DNA of 64,000 nt from Diplonema japonicum (GCA_964019335.1 OZ025720.1:415001-479000); one strand, 5' to 3'. Shown: positions 31,260 to 41,313, counted from the stretch's first letter. A program made the numbers and translations. The notes: generated by a model not told the origin, from the sequence alone.

Positions 31260-31788
31260 CTTGGATATAAACCTTCAGAAGCATTGTTATGTATGCGGCG
31301 TGTGGTGAGTTCAAGAAAGCTAAAGAAAATGAGGTCGAACAAGAGGGAAAAAAGAAGGGGGGGGGGGGACTTGACTTGACTTGACTAGAAGCTGGGCTGG
31401 TGGGGGAAAAGACATTTAGCTTACATTACCAACAAAACAATGAGTCATTATTTAAACTTTCTTTTCCGGTTTCTTTTTTTTTTCCTCCCCTACACTCGGG
31501 CCCTGAATATCCGGTAACGAGAATTAAACGAATGGCTCAGTTGGTAGGTGTTCCGACCTTCGTCACTTCAGTCACTCTACACAGTTTTTAATACACGACC
31601 TTATAGCAGCAAAGCATGCAGACACCAGGGGTCCAAGAAGATGTCGCAGTAGTCACAACTGACTCACAAGTTGGGCCCTTTTCACTTTGGTGGGCAGAAA
31701 TAGTCCAAACACCCCCCAAAAAAACTTTTTTTGAGGGAAGTAGATTTTTCCACAAGTTAGCGTGCTTGGTCTAGTGCGTGAAATATTA
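31260..31788. other. Spacer with a TTGAC microsatellite
   Basis: No gene. ACTTGACTTGACTTGACT (near 31370-31387) is a short pentanucleotide array. A motif CACTCGGGCCCTG near 31492-31504 is shared with 52499 and 57170. Confidence 0.5.
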
Positions 31789-32029
31789 CGCTCCATATTC
31801 GCTAAGTGACCCACCAGAAACCGCATTTTGAAGAGCTAAAAAAATTTCTAATTGCTTTTTCTAGGGTTGGAATGGATTTATTTGCGTCCGGGGCCCAATG
31901 TTCGACATATGGATTTTTTTTTTGTAATAAAATTTTTTTTGGTGATTTGCCTTACTTTGTACTATACAAAATGAAGCAGCTCCGGTGGAAAAAACACGGC
32001 ACAAGTGGGGTTCGAACCCTGAAAAAACC

Positions 32030-32108
32030 ACTGCGTCGGGATTCGAACCCGCGACTCCGGAACAAGGGGGCCTGACAGGTGAGCACAGTAACCACTCTAC
32101 CACACAGG
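32030..32108 (-). other. tRNA-like segment, probably a tRNA pseudogene
   Basis: Minus strand shows an A-box-like TGGTAGAGTGGTTA and a T-arm CGGGTTCGAATCCCG at tRNA-like spacing, with CTGTCAG in the anticodon-loop position. The anticodon and acceptor stems do not pair well, so a functional tRNA is unlikely. A second GGTTCGAACCC lies just beside it at 32008. Confidence 0.45.
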
Positions 32109-32487
32109 AATTCAAAACTCTGACCCACGTCACTTTCAAATGACTATGCCATTCCATTTGGACTGTACGTTGCCCTGTGGTGGACGGCGTAGACGCGCAT
32201 CTGTCTCTTCAACTATAAACTCCCCTATGGAACCCTCTTTGACCTTCTCGTCATCTCCACCCATTTGTATTTGGTGATTACGGCCGAAGTGCAGAGGACA
32301 GGACTGTTATGCTTACTGACTAACAACTAACAATCTTACAATGTTAAGAGCTGTCCTTCCCTCAAAACTGCACTTTTCTTCAACTAGACTCCCACAAGCT
32401 TACGAAAAGCTTTCGCGGAAACACCGGTTCAGGCTGCCGTTTCTCCCCTGTGGTGAGCCTAAAGTGGGGGGCCTAAAAAAATCCGCT

Positions 32488-32554
32488 GGAGTGGGGCTTG
32501 AACCCGCTTCGCCTAGGTACAGGGCAAAGCCCCCCCAACTAGACTACTATGCCT
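32488..32554 (-). other. Second tRNA-like segment
   Basis: Minus strand TAGTCTAGTTGG (A-box-like), a CTTTGCC/GGCGAAG hairpin in the anticodon-arm position and GCGGGTTCAAGCCCC (T-arm-like). No matching acceptor stem. It lies in the same transposon as the segment at 32030-32108. Confidence 0.4.
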
Positions 32555-32903
32555 TCGAAAATATTTTCGGCCGAACTACTGGTCAGGAAGATGCTGGCTT
32601 CTGGGATCGAACCCTGTTAACCATGTTTTTCAAAGGGAAAAGTGCCCAGTTGCAAAAGTTTGGCAAAAATGGCCAAAACCCAAAATGGCGACTTCCAAGG
32701 TCATTTTGGTTGGCCCCCAATATTTTTTTTTTGGAAAATTCTTTTTGGAACTTCCTTGGAACTCACCGTTCTTTCATGTTCGACATATGGATTTTTTGGG
32801 AAAAAAATTCAATGAACCTTTGGGCATTTTTGACATTTTTTCCCCTATATCCCCCTATAACCCCTTTGGGACATAGGGCGGGTCACTTAGCGAATATGGA
32901 GCG

Positions 32904-34183
32904 TTAAAAAAAAAGGGGGAAATGACGTAGGGTGAGAATAAAATAATTTAAAGCCGCTTTCCCTTAGCCCCCTTTTTTTCTCGTTTTATTTTCTTCACCC
33001 CTGTCGAATCATAAAGTATAGATCACCCTCCTTTTTTGGTGTATTGGGCATTTAGGGATTAGAAGCCAACCGTTCCTTTCGTAGTTCATGAGACCCTCTC
33101 GGCCAGAGGAAGGGTACGAAGCAAGACATAACGGAAAAGTTAAGGAGAAAGAACAGAAGAAGGATGGGGAATTAGAGGAAAACCGCGTAGCGCGTAATCA
33201 GGAGGATATAAAAAAAAAAAGAGAAAAAAAAATCGGAAGAAAGAAAGAGCATGCTGCATAGCTACTTTACAAAATAAAAGTGGAGTAGGGAAGGAGGGGG
33301 GATACCCAACTCGACCTTTTCGTTTAATGGTCAATGTTTGGCTTTCATTTGGTTGGTATCCAATAACCCGATGGAAGAAATATTTGGGATTTTTCCAAAC
33401 CCAATAATCTTTGTTGGGTGGCTAGGTTGTAGCTAACAAGGCTCTCGTATCAATTTCAATGATCTGGGATCGGTCCAGCTTCCCAACTCGTATGCACTGT
33501 ATGCCTGGGGGGGAAAATCCTTGTCTATAAGGATAAGGGGAAGGGGGCGAAGTAGGAAGAAGAGGAATGACATAGGGTAGCCCCACCCCAGTCCCTGCCC
33601 ACTTGAGTGGACCCACCTTATTGTTGTGATTCGATATTTTGGGGTGTTCTTTCTTTTTTTTTTTTGAATCTTGAAAAAAAGGGGGGGGGGTGTTGAAGAA
33701 TAGGAATGGGGGAAACAAATAATGAGGAAAAAGAAACGAACCTTTACCAAAAGAAGAAAAAAGAAAATAGGGACTAAGACGAGGTACCTGCTTCTGCTCT
33801 TACATATCGCTACCTACCTTCTTTGGGCGGCCTCTGACAGAAGGAAGGGATACCACTCGTTTTTACCTCTTCACCTTGTCCACGATACTGTGAAGCCAGA
33901 GAAGGGCCTCAAACGTCCTATCCCTGAGTACAAACAATCTATGTAGTATCCCCCCTGGCAGGGGAATTCTTTCTTTTCCCCTTGGGGACCCTAAGGTAAG
34001 CAGCCTCTATCAATCTGCCAGGAAAGGAATAAACTCGATCTACTTTTCTTTTTGCGATGCGCTGGTTGGTGCCCACCGCAAAAAATAAAATAAAATAAAA
34101 AGAAAAATCCAGTGCGACAACAAAACTATACCTTTTTTTTTTTCCCCTCGTGTTCTCTCTTTCTTCTTCCTTTTCTTTCTGGC

Positions 34184-34217
<34 letters not shown>

Positions 34218-34320
34218 TTTCCCCATCCCAAAACCCTACCAACAATCTAAGGGTTAAAAAGAAAAGAGAAAAAAAACGTATTTTCATAGAGGACAGTTTT
34301 ATCTCTCGAAGATTTTCTAA
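32904..34320. other. Unassigned region of different composition
   Basis: Between about 33030 and 34080 the sequence is less homopolymer-rich and looks unlike the other spacers, with no convincing gene. The plus-strand frame 33722-33946 (74 aa, basic start) has no recognised features. Homopolymers return after 34130. Confidence 0.4.
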
Positions 34321-34659
34321 TTAACTTGCTTCTTCCGTCCCCCAGCTTCTTGACATTCGGCTGCTGTACTGATGTGATGGCGTTGTGGTTGACTAGCTTG
34401 TAGTTACCTGCCGTTGCACATTCGTGGGGCCGAAAACTTCACCCAGCACAGCTAACGAAAAAAAACACAAGAACACTGTCAGCTTTGTGTTGTGGTCAGC
34501 GTGGTTCCGCCTTATCAGCACAGGCGACTTCGACTGCTCCCAGATCCCTTTCAAGGTGCTCCCCAAGAACCACATCGTCACAATGCCCTCCCGCACCTTC
34601 GAACACGTTGTCACTGTCTTCGACCACAGGTCCCCGCACACAGGTAGGGTCAGGTTCAT
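34321..34659 (-). CDS. Small single-span membrane protein, two exons
   Basis: Exons 34408-34659 and 34321-34368, with a 39-nt intron GTAACTACAAG ... CACATCAG. The product is 99 aa, MNLTLPVCGDLWSKTVTTCS to SRSWGTEEAS. One membrane segment near residues 60-77 (LTVFLCFFSLAVLGEVF). A pyrimidine tract and GACAACAG acceptor lie 19 nt before the ATG. A later acceptor (TACAGCAG, 8 nt on) would give a different C-terminus. Not recognised; probably an organellar membrane protein. Confidence 0.6.
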
Positions 34660-34868
34660 GTTTGATACCCTTTTTCTGTTGTCATTCTTTTTAAATGCAT
34701 ATAAAAAAAAAAAGAAAAATGGATATTGGAGGGGACGGAGGGATATGGTATTGGAGGGGACAGAGGGGGGTTCTTATTTCGTTTCTTTTTTTATGGTTTG
34801 TAAAAACCAAAAGCGCATAAAAGGAAAGAAGAAACCGACTGGGGGAAAAAAAAAGAAGACGTACGTTT

Positions 34869-37800
34869 CTACAAGACAGGCAGTGGAAGCGTCTCTAGCT
34901 GCTTCATCTTCGGTGCCTCCACCACCATCGGATCAGGACACCGCAGCTTTGCGGTCGCCCTCAGCGGGAATGACCACGAGCCGTGCTTGTTGGTACGGTC
35001 TGCAATCTGCCGAGCGCCCCTACCCAGATCAAGGGGGGGCAAAGAGGGCACGGTTTGTGTGTTCATCTCCACAGATCTCTCCTCAATGGCAGGCCTTCCC
35101 TTGAACTGTGGACGGTGTGACCCTTTCGAGGGGATGGGAGGGCTCGGGGTCATCGTGCCGCTCACTGTGATGGGCACTTTTAAGGGGATAAGCGTGTTGC
35201 AGCTCATAGCTTTCCCCATCTGCACTCTCGGCTTCGCCACCTTGCCCTTGTATACTCTCCTGACGTTTGGGCTTTTCATGGTCCCCCGCACAATCTTCTG
35301 TTGAGCTTTCCTCAGCACTCTCCGTAGCATTTCAGTCACGTTAGCGTTCACCTCAAGCTTCTTCTTTCCCAGCATGACTGCCCACCCTAGGCTGGCTCCG
35401 CTGGCGGAACCATCGCTTCCTGAAAATGAGAACGGTGTTGCGGGTGTCACTCGCAGCCACGTGCTGCTGTCCTCGATGTTCCACAGTGGCCCACACCCAA
35501 AGGTTCCAATGCAGCAGCCTGTGAGGGTGAATAGCTTCACTTGGCAGTCGCTTGCGGACGTGATGACGACGTGAAGGTCCCTCACGCGTGTCATGAACAC
35601 AGTGCTCACCGCGTTGCTGTGCGCACGGAACACTCGCTTCAACGTTGCGTCGCCAGTGGTGGCGGCGACGTCAGTGGGCGAGTCGTTCTTTGTTCGTGCT
35701 GCTGGTTGGTCGCATTCCGGCACCAGATAAGCTTTGATGTCTATCTCCCACACATAAAGCACACCACACTCATCACCCGCAATCACAACCTTGCCGCCTT
35801 GAGACGATGCTACAGCAGGGATCACCTTTCCTGCATATACCTTGCCATGGCTCAGGTTGAACACAACTGTTTTTAGTCTGACGGACCACACTTTTATCAC
35901 GTTATCTGCAGCTATCAACAACGCTTCGCGCTCCTGTTGATAGTGGACGCCCTCGATGTTGACACCTGGCGTGTAGTCGCCTATCATGTGCGAGGCTACC
36001 TCATTTCTGTGGTAGTTGTACAAGAGCACGATAGACTTGTCTGTACCGAGCGCGGAGTGGCCGGATGTCATTAACGTGATGCAAGTGATGGCGATCGTGG
36101 AGTCGCCCTTTCTGCTCTCGAACAGGCCGCTGATGTCCGTGTGGTACCGCACTCGTTTCTCGTTTCTCGCATTCCCAGGCTTGTCTTCCCACAACAAGAC
36201 AAGAGACCCGATACCCGCTAAGATGTGCTTCGAATACTTCTCCTTGTCATGTACGTAGGCGGCTGCTGCTATCTCCTTGCCCCTGGTGTGTACAATTGGT
36301 TCGCCAGACTGGGTTCGCACATCGAACTCCTTAAGCACTTGGCCATTAGCGTAGTTAAAAGCGGTGACACCGGTGTGGGAAGCAAGGATTAGACGTCTGC
36401 CGTTCTCGTCGATGTTGAGGGCCACCGTCTGGTTGTCAGTGTTCAGGCCTGTGTTGTGGTGTGGATAAAAAGCATTCAAACGCCTCCCAGTCAGTGCATC
36501 CCACACCATGACACGTGACTTGTCTGAGGATATGACCTGTGTGAAGAGGGGGTTGAAGATGCATCCAACCACGGGTTCGTGGTGCCCTGTATACTTAGGT
36601 TCTGTGGGAAATTCGGTCAACGTCCCCTTGACACGGAACGAGCAGGGGTACGAGGCGGCACATACAATGCTGCTCCGTGTCGCGTCATACGCCAGAGTAG
36701 TGACGGTGTCTTCTATTTTGAAGTTCATTTCCTCATTCGTGATGGTTTGGAGGCACCTCATAGTGCGCAGGTCCCACACCTTAATAGCTTTGTCAAGCGA
36801 CAGAGAGATGAGTTGTGACTGCTCTGGGTTGAAACAGATGTTCGCTAACGGCTGGTGGTGCCCATCCAGTCTATACACAGGTTTCGATATATAAGGGTTC
36901 CAGAGGAGGATGTGGCGCTCTGCTGCTGCGGAGGCCAGGAGCCTGTGTGACTCGGACCAGTCAAGCGAGAAAATAGACTTTTGCTGTGCCGAGTCTCCCA
37001 ACACCCGTGTCACCTTGCCGCGTTCTAGCGACACTATCTTGATAGTTTTGTCCCAGCCTGCTGTGATCACACCATCGACGTAAGCCGCCGTCTTCACCTT
37101 ACTGATCGGAGCCGTATGCAGAGAAAATGTGGCTTCACACGGCACGAGGCAGGGACTCCCATTCATCGTAGCGGTAGGGTCGTAAAGCTGGAGATGGCCA
37201 CTTTTCAAACCTAAACACATGTAAGGTCCCCAGTCAGAGATACACATTGGTGTGTCCTCTAGTTCATGCAGAACACTCATTTCAACATACTGCCGCTCGC
37301 GACCTCCTGAGGCGACCTTCTGTACCTCTCTGGTGTAGGTGTCAAGGTCTGTGTCGCCTGCTGAGATGAGTTTTGTCATGTCGTGTGCGGTAGTTCGCAC
37401 GTTGTCCTCACCTATTGATTTTTCTTCCTTGCCCCATGCATGTTTCTTGCCCACGAAGGCCTTCCAAATAGTGCCCTTGTTCTGCGTTACATCGAAGACT
37501 GTGACGACCTTGTCCATCGAGCAGATCGCGAGTCTTGTATCATTCCTCAGGAAGACAGCATCTGTGATCCACGACCCGCCCTGGTAGACCGTCTGCTCGA
37601 GCTGTTGTGTCACAGAACTCCACGCCTTCACGACTCCATCGCGCCCGCATGTGTAGTACTTGCCATTCCTTTTGTTGCAGAGCAGGCAGGTCGTATATCC
37701 TACGTGGTGGTCTGGGTCACGGAAAGCACCTGCTCGTGCGGGTATCTTCGAGTGTTCTGTTTGCTTGACGTACAAGCCGTTCATCGTGTCCTCCTGAAGC

Positions 37801-38081
37801 TTGTGCTCGCCTGATAGCAAGATGTAGCTGCTGAACTCATCCCAGTCCACGCTGCCGTTCGCATTGGCATCTACCCTTAAGAATAACTGCTGCAGCTCTC
37901 TCTCCGTCATCTGGTTGCAGAGTACCGGCGACACCGCCTTCACAAACTCTTGCTCTTCTAGCTCCCCACTCCCATCCTCATCCGTGATCTCGAACACTCG
38001 CTTCAGCTTGGTGAGCTGCCCGAGGTCGATCTTGTGGTCCTTGTCATACCGGACACCTTCAGCTACCTCCTCATCGCCCAT
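34869..38081 (-). CDS. EF-hand plus WD40 axonemal-type protein (WDR49/CFAP337-like)
   Basis: 1070 aa from the ATG at 38081, which follows the acceptor-like CATTGCACAG. Two EF-hands at the N-terminus (DEDGSGELEEQEF and DANANGSVDWDEF) have intact calcium ligands. About a dozen WD40 repeats follow, forming two propellers (KVWDLRTMRCLQTI, VMVWDALTGRRLNAF, IKVWSVRLKTVVFNL, LYVWEIDIKAYLVPE, VKLFTLTGCCIGTFG). The C-terminal 200 residues are basic and Pro-rich. This EF-hand/WD40 layout is characteristic of WDR49/WDR64/CFAP337, ciliary proteins linked to the central apparatus or radial spokes. Intronless. Confidence 0.8.
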   Translation of the reverse strand: MGDEEVAEGVRYDKDHKIDLGQLTKLKRVFEITDEDGSGELEEQEFVKAVSPVLCNQMTERELQQLFLRVDANANGSVDWDEFSSYILLSGEHKLQEDTMNGLYVKQTEHSKIPARAGAFRDPDHHVGYTTCLLCNKRNGKYYTCGRDGVVKAWSSVTQQLEQTVYQGGSWITDAVFLRNDTRLAICSMDKVVTVFDVTQNKGTIWKAFVGKKHAWGKEEKSIGEDNVRTTAHDMTKLISAGDTDLDTYTREVQKVASGGRERQYVEMSVLHELEDTPMCISDWGPYMCLGLKSGHLQLYDPTATMNGSPCLVPCEATFSLHTAPISKVKTAAYVDGVITAGWDKTIKIVSLERGKVTRVLGDSAQQKSIFSLDWSESHRLLASAAAERHILLWNPYISKPVYRLDGHHQPLANICFNPEQSQLISLSLDKAIKVWDLRTMRCLQTITNEEMNFKIEDTVTTLAYDATRSSIVCAASYPCSFRVKGTLTEFPTEPKYTGHHEPVVGCIFNPLFTQVISSDKSRVMVWDALTGRRLNAFYPHHNTGLNTDNQTVALNIDENGRRLILASHTGVTAFNYANGQVLKEFDVRTQSGEPIVHTRGKEIAAAAYVHDKEKYSKHILAGIGSLVLLWEDKPGNARNEKRVRYHTDISGLFESRKGDSTIAITCITLMTSGHSALGTDKSIVLLYNYHRNEVASHMIGDYTPGVNIEGVHYQQEREALLIAADNVIKVWSVRLKTVVFNLSHGKVYAGKVIPAVASSQGGKVVIAGDECGVLYVWEIDIKAYLVPECDQPAARTKNDSPTDVAATTGDATLKRVFRAHSNAVSTVFMTRVRDLHVVITSASDCQVKLFTLTGCCIGTFGCGPLWNIEDSSTWLRVTPATPFSFSGSDGSASGASLGWAVMLGKKKLEVNANVTEMLRRVLRKAQQKIVRGTMKSPNVRRVYKGKVAKPRVQMGKAMSCNTLIPLKVPITVSGTMTPSPPIPSKGSHRPQFKGRPAIEERSVEMNTQTVPSLPPLDLGRGARQIADRTNKHGSWSFPLRATAKLRCPDPMVVEAPKMKQLETLPLPVL

Positions 38082-38218
38082 CACCAACCTGTGCAATGTT
38101 GATTCGAGACGAACAAGAAAAAACTATCAAATATTTTGCTTCAATGGTCCCCAACTTCAGGGGTTAAGTAGCTCTAGGAACTCTAATACTTCTATACTTT
38201 TTAAATTCTGTACAGGAA

Positions 38219-38803
38219 CTACCCATCTCCCTCGTCAGAGCCTCTGTCCATATTGTCAAGTGACAGGTAGAAGCGCACTGTGTGGTACTTGATCTGCCTG
38301 TGTGCCTCGAAGAACACAGCAACCAGCTCAGGGATGATGAACATAATGTGCACTATGGAGAGCGCTCGGTCATGAGAGTGGCGTGGGAGCCCTTTGTCAA
38401 CAATGTAGAAAACAATGACGAGAGCAAGGTTCAGGACAGAGAAGGATATGAAGCCAATAAGATATTGCACAGACGACTTGAGGTTGCCCACGTACCCAAA
38501 GAGAAGGCGGCCTACCTCGAAGCATGTCCACATAATCAGCACAACAGCGTACCACATCTGATGCTTCCACTCGATCTCAAATTCCCTGCATTTAATGATG
38601 TATGACACCCATGCAATCACCATGAAGCAGATGGAGTACCATATGTTATAATATAGCAGCATCTGTAGGATGAGACTCTTACCGAACACCTCTACGCGCT
38701 CCCCCCTCTCTTTCACTTCAAGCTTCTTCTGATCCTTCCATGGCTTACTACCATAGCTTCGGTACACCCCGCTTGGCGTCGCCCCTCTTCGCGTTGTGTC
38801 CAT
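38219..38803 (-). CDS. TMEM17: TMEM17, transition-zone membrane protein
   Basis: 194 aa from the ATG at 38803, close to the usual length of TMEM17. Four membrane spans. Diagnostic segments: SLILQMLLYYNIWY, FEVGRLLFGYVGNLKSSVQY, a third span followed by VDKGLP, and a C-terminal VRFYLSLDNMDRG. The E-x-x-R-L-x-x-G-Y-x-G-N-L motif is the family signature. TMEM17 is part of the MKS/B9 module that gates membrane proteins at the ciliary transition zone. The organism should therefore build a gated cilium or flagellum. Lies between two other likely flagellar or cytoskeletal genes. Confidence 0.88.
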   Translation of the reverse strand: MDTTRRGATPSGVYRSYGSKPWKDQKKLEVKERGERVEVFGKSLILQMLLYYNIWYSICFMVIAWVSYIIKCREFEIEWKHQMWYAVVLIMWTCFEVGRLLFGYVGNLKSSVQYLIGFISFSVLNLALVIVFYIVDKGLPRHSHDRALSIVHIMFIIPELVAVFFEAHRQIKYHTVRFYLSLDNMDRGSDEGDG

Positions 38804-38877
38804 GGACCTTGGTGGTGGCAATGCGGCAAAAGGTAAATACAAACTGCTTAACTAATACATCTACTCTAGAGAACTAC

Positions 38878-39216
38878 TCATGTCAGCAACTTGTTGATGC
38901 TGTCGGTTGTCTGCTTGTCGTGTGCAGCACGCTGTCTAACTAAAACATCCCTCAACTCTTGGTCTAGCAGGTTCACTTTCTCATTCACGCAGTCTTCATT
39001 GACCTTCCAGTAGTCCTTCAATCTCGTTAGATCTCTTGACTGGGCTTCTATTCTGCTCTTCTGTGCATTCAGCGTCAGACGTTGCGTGATGTGCCTCGAG
39101 AGAAGCGCATGCGCTTTCCACTTCGTGAAGTACTCTGTAATCAGCTTCTTGAGCGTTGCCCGACCCAACGCTTCGCACCACTGCCGCCTCATTGCCAACC
39201 AGCCTAAGCCATACAT
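38878..39216 (-). CDS. Small coiled-coil protein
   Basis: 112 aa from the ATG at 39216, which follows CACTTCATACCAG. A helix with an Sfi1-like pattern (ITEYFTKWKAHALLSRHI) is followed by a heptad-rich coiled coil (KSRIEAQSRDLTRLKDYW ... NLLDQELRDVLVRQRAAHDK). No catalytic motif. A centrosomal or flagellar structural role is plausible from composition. Start choice depends on the acceptor; a longer frame reaches 39321. Confidence 0.6.
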   Translation of the reverse strand: MYGLGWLAMRRQWCEALGRATLKKLITEYFTKWKAHALLSRHITQRLTLNAQKSRIEAQSRDLTRLKDYWKVNEDCVNEKVNLLDQELRDVLVRQRAAHDKQTTDSINKLLT

Positions 39217-39423
39217 CCCTCCCGGGCCCTCCTGGTATGAAGTGCTTTCATTAGAATAACCGATGCACACTGTGCAAGCTATCAAAGTAACACTGCGACA
39301 CCAAGCAGGCCGACCACCCAAGCAGGACAGAAGTCACTGGGTGTTCAAAAGGCCTGAGCTTTCCAAGAGTTTGAATTGCTGCGCTACATCGACATGCTTG
39401 TGATTGAGTGTCGACGTCGGATA

Positions 39424-39712
39424 CTACTCTGCAGGCCCCATGTGCTTGATGTGGTGTCTAGGTAGAAGAAGCGAAAGAAGTTGTTGGGGACTACTTACGT
39501 GTCCACTCCGGATTTGGTGGTCGACCGCAGCCGGAACGTCCGAAAGCTTCGGTGCACTCCCACACAAAACAACCCAACTATAATCTTTTAAGATGGGTCG
39601 AAGGCCTCTCCAGAGAACCACCCCGGCTGTTTTAGAAATCGAAATTACATTCTGCAAGAGCAATCACTTTCCGCCATTGCCTGTGATATGATGGGTGTAG
39701 CATCTTAAGCAT
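39424..39712 (-). CDS. 58-aa microprotein in three exons
   Basis: Exons 39649-39712, 39499-39577 and 39424-39457. Introns of 71 nt (GTAATTTCG ... GATTATAG) and 41 nt (GTAAGTAGTCC ... CTACCTAG) join into one 58-aa frame, MLKMLHPSYHRQWRKVIALA to THHIKHMGPAE. The second intron has near-ideal donor, pyrimidine tract and acceptor. A short hydrophobic stretch (VIALAEFGLFCVGV) between basic flanks suggests a small mitochondrial membrane subunit. Not recognised. A start at 39703 is also possible. Confidence 0.6.
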
Positions 39713-39820
39713 GAAAGTGAAGTTTCTAAGAAGGTTGTCTTTTTTAGCGGTTCAACTAACGCCGCTCACACTGCAAGGTATCTATACTTCTATATTAATA
39801 CTACAATAACATGTGTCGCA

Positions 39821-40612
39821 CTACATCCCGTCACGGAAGGCGCTTGCTGGGATCACACCGTTAGCGTGGTTTTTGTCGCGGGCAGCACTTTTCGTGCTGC
39901 TTTTCTTGTACAAGTCAGTGTTGTCACTTTTCATGAAAGCGGGCAGGCCATCAGTTGGCTGGGGACGTGCGAAGGAGGGAGGGGGCAAGTAAGTAGGGGC
40001 AGTAGTCGTGGAAGCGTAAATCGCTTCAGAGGGGCCCGCGAGGGAATGATAAGTTGGTCGAGATAATTGCATGTGTGGTTGGTTGTTCAGCGTCCCATCT
40101 TGGTGCTTAATAAACCTTTTCATAATATAGGCCCATGCCCTGACGCCAGAGTAAGCAAAGGAGAAAGAGGTCAGGATAAAAGATATGGTGAAAACTGTAT
40201 CCGGGAAGCCGAAGTTGACCACAATGTCTGCCTCGACGATGAAGATGGGGAGGTCAGAGAAAAAGAAGTTGAGGATGAGGCCTTTGACTCTCCTACTGAT
40301 CACAGTTTGTTCTGTCCATCCCCGCAGCGACCACATGTAGACCACAGAGGTCACTGCTAGGTACACGAAGGTTCCCAAGCCTGTGAAGATTCGGTACAAG
40401 GTCGCCCTTGCTGTCCCTACCCCATGGTCAGACATGAGCCATATCAAACACACCATGATGTTGATGAGACAGTGCAAAAAGTGCAGTACCAAGAATGTCA
40501 CAGTGACCATTTTCGTCCACTTCAACCTCTCCATATCAAGCCGTGTGACTCCCTCCTCATTATCATCGTTCCACCCTTCCTGCTCCACCGCTATCTCGTC
40601 GCCATAGTTCAT
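39821..40612 (-). CDS. Four-span membrane protein
   Basis: 263 aa from the ATG at 40612; the upstream frame to 40726 lacks an acceptor. Four hydrophobic spans (TVTFLVLHFLHCLINIMVCL, FTGLGTFVYLAVTSVVYMW, LILNFFFSDLPIFIVEADIV, FTISFILTSFSFAYSGVRAW), then a hydrophilic Pro/Thr-rich tail. No motif I recognise. Ninety bases separate it from the upstream gene, suggesting co-transcription. Confidence 0.7.
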   Translation of the reverse strand: MNYGDEIAVEQEGWNDDNEEGVTRLDMERLKWTKMVTVTFLVLHFLHCLINIMVCLIWLMSDHGVGTARATLYRIFTGLGTFVYLAVTSVVYMWSLRGWTEQTVISRRVKGLILNFFFSDLPIFIVEADIVVNFGFPDTVFTISFILTSFSFAYSGVRAWAYIMKRFIKHQDGTLNNQPHMQLSRPTYHSLAGPSEAIYASTTTAPTYLPPPSFARPQPTDGLPAFMKSDNTDLYKKSSTKSAARDKNHANGVIPASAFRDGM

Positions 40613-40701
40613 CACTTGGCATCCACCTGATAGCTTTTTGTGTCTTGTAAAAGAAACAATTAAATACAATATAAAACAGTACAATGCTCGTAACCTGAAC
40701 G

Positions 40702-41313
40702 CTACTGCCATACCTCCGGAAGGCACTCTGGGAGGGCATCTAGAGGATCAAGGATAGTCGGTAATTGATTGAAGGAGTCGATCGAAGCCACAGAGGGTGA
40801 TTCCGGTGGGTGAAAAGTCATGTTTTCGTAAGAAGCAACAGCCTGTTTTGCCGCTTCGAGGTTGCACAGTGCCGAGTAGAGGGTTGAGGTGACGTTCTGG
40901 CTCAGTTGGGGTGTTTCTTCTTCTTCTTCCGGTTGTAGAGTTGCATGGGTAGGCACTGGAGACTCAAAAGAGATGCCCGCAAGTTCATAAGCGTGCTTCA
41001 GCATGGCTTGTCCCTCTACCTCTAATTGATAGTCCTGCAACGCGTCTAGCTTTTTCCTTTCGCGTTCATTCACCGTACTCTGCAAGGACATCACTCTGGA
41101 ACACGCTTTATGAGCTTCCTCTCTGCTTATCCTGGCAGCCTCAATCACAACTTCTTCTTCGGCGAGCACCTGTAACCTCAACGCTTCGTTCCGCCGGATG
41201 TCTTCTTGTGCCCTTGAAATCTCTTCCTCCAGTTGCTTTCTATATAGCTTTCCCTCCTCAAAAGCCTGCCTCAGTGGCCACTTCCTGCCACGCTGATACG
41301 TTCCGGAATACAT
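40702..41313 (-). CDS. Coiled-coil protein
   Basis: 203 aa from the ATG at 41313, next to the acceptor-like AGTATACTTCAG. Residues 15-110 are a continuous charged coiled coil (RKQLEEEISRAQEDIRRNEA, EEEVVIEAARISREEAHKAC). The C-terminal third is acidic and Pro-rich. No known domain. Position among TMEM17 and axonemal genes hints at a cytoskeletal role, but polycistronic neighbours need not be related. Confidence 0.65.
   Translation of the reverse strand: MYSGTYQRGRKWPLRQAFEEGKLYRKQLEEEISRAQEDIRRNEALRLQVLAEEEVVIEAARISREEAHKACSRVMSLQSTVNERERKKLDALQDYQLEVEGQAMLKHAYELAGISFESPVPTHATLQPEEEEETPQLSQNVTSTLYSALCNLEAAKQAVASYENMTFHPPESPSVASIDSFNQLPTILDPLDALPECLPEVWQ

Larger units (their letters stand above)
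31789..32903. mobile_element. Nonautonomous DNA transposon (1115 bp) with 27-bp TIRs and TTA target duplication
   Basis: The ends 31789-31815 and 32877-32903 are inverted repeats matching at 26 of 27 positions (tip CGCTCCATATTCGCTAAG). Both are flanked by TTA (31786-31788 and 32904-32906). A 3-bp TWA target duplication is typical of PIF/Harbinger elements. No transposase frame lies inside, so mobilisation would need an enzyme in trans. The interior holds two tRNA-like segments on the minus strand and a direct repeat of ATGTTCGACATATGGATTTT (near 31892 and 32779). Confidence 0.8.

Noticed and set aside
32030-32108. Functional tRNA gene
   Set aside because: A-box and T-arm are present, but anticodon and acceptor stems do not pair and the segment is inside a transposon.
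33722-33946. 74-codon plus-strand frame
   Set aside because: Basic start from an A/G tract and no recognisable domain; not enough to call a gene.
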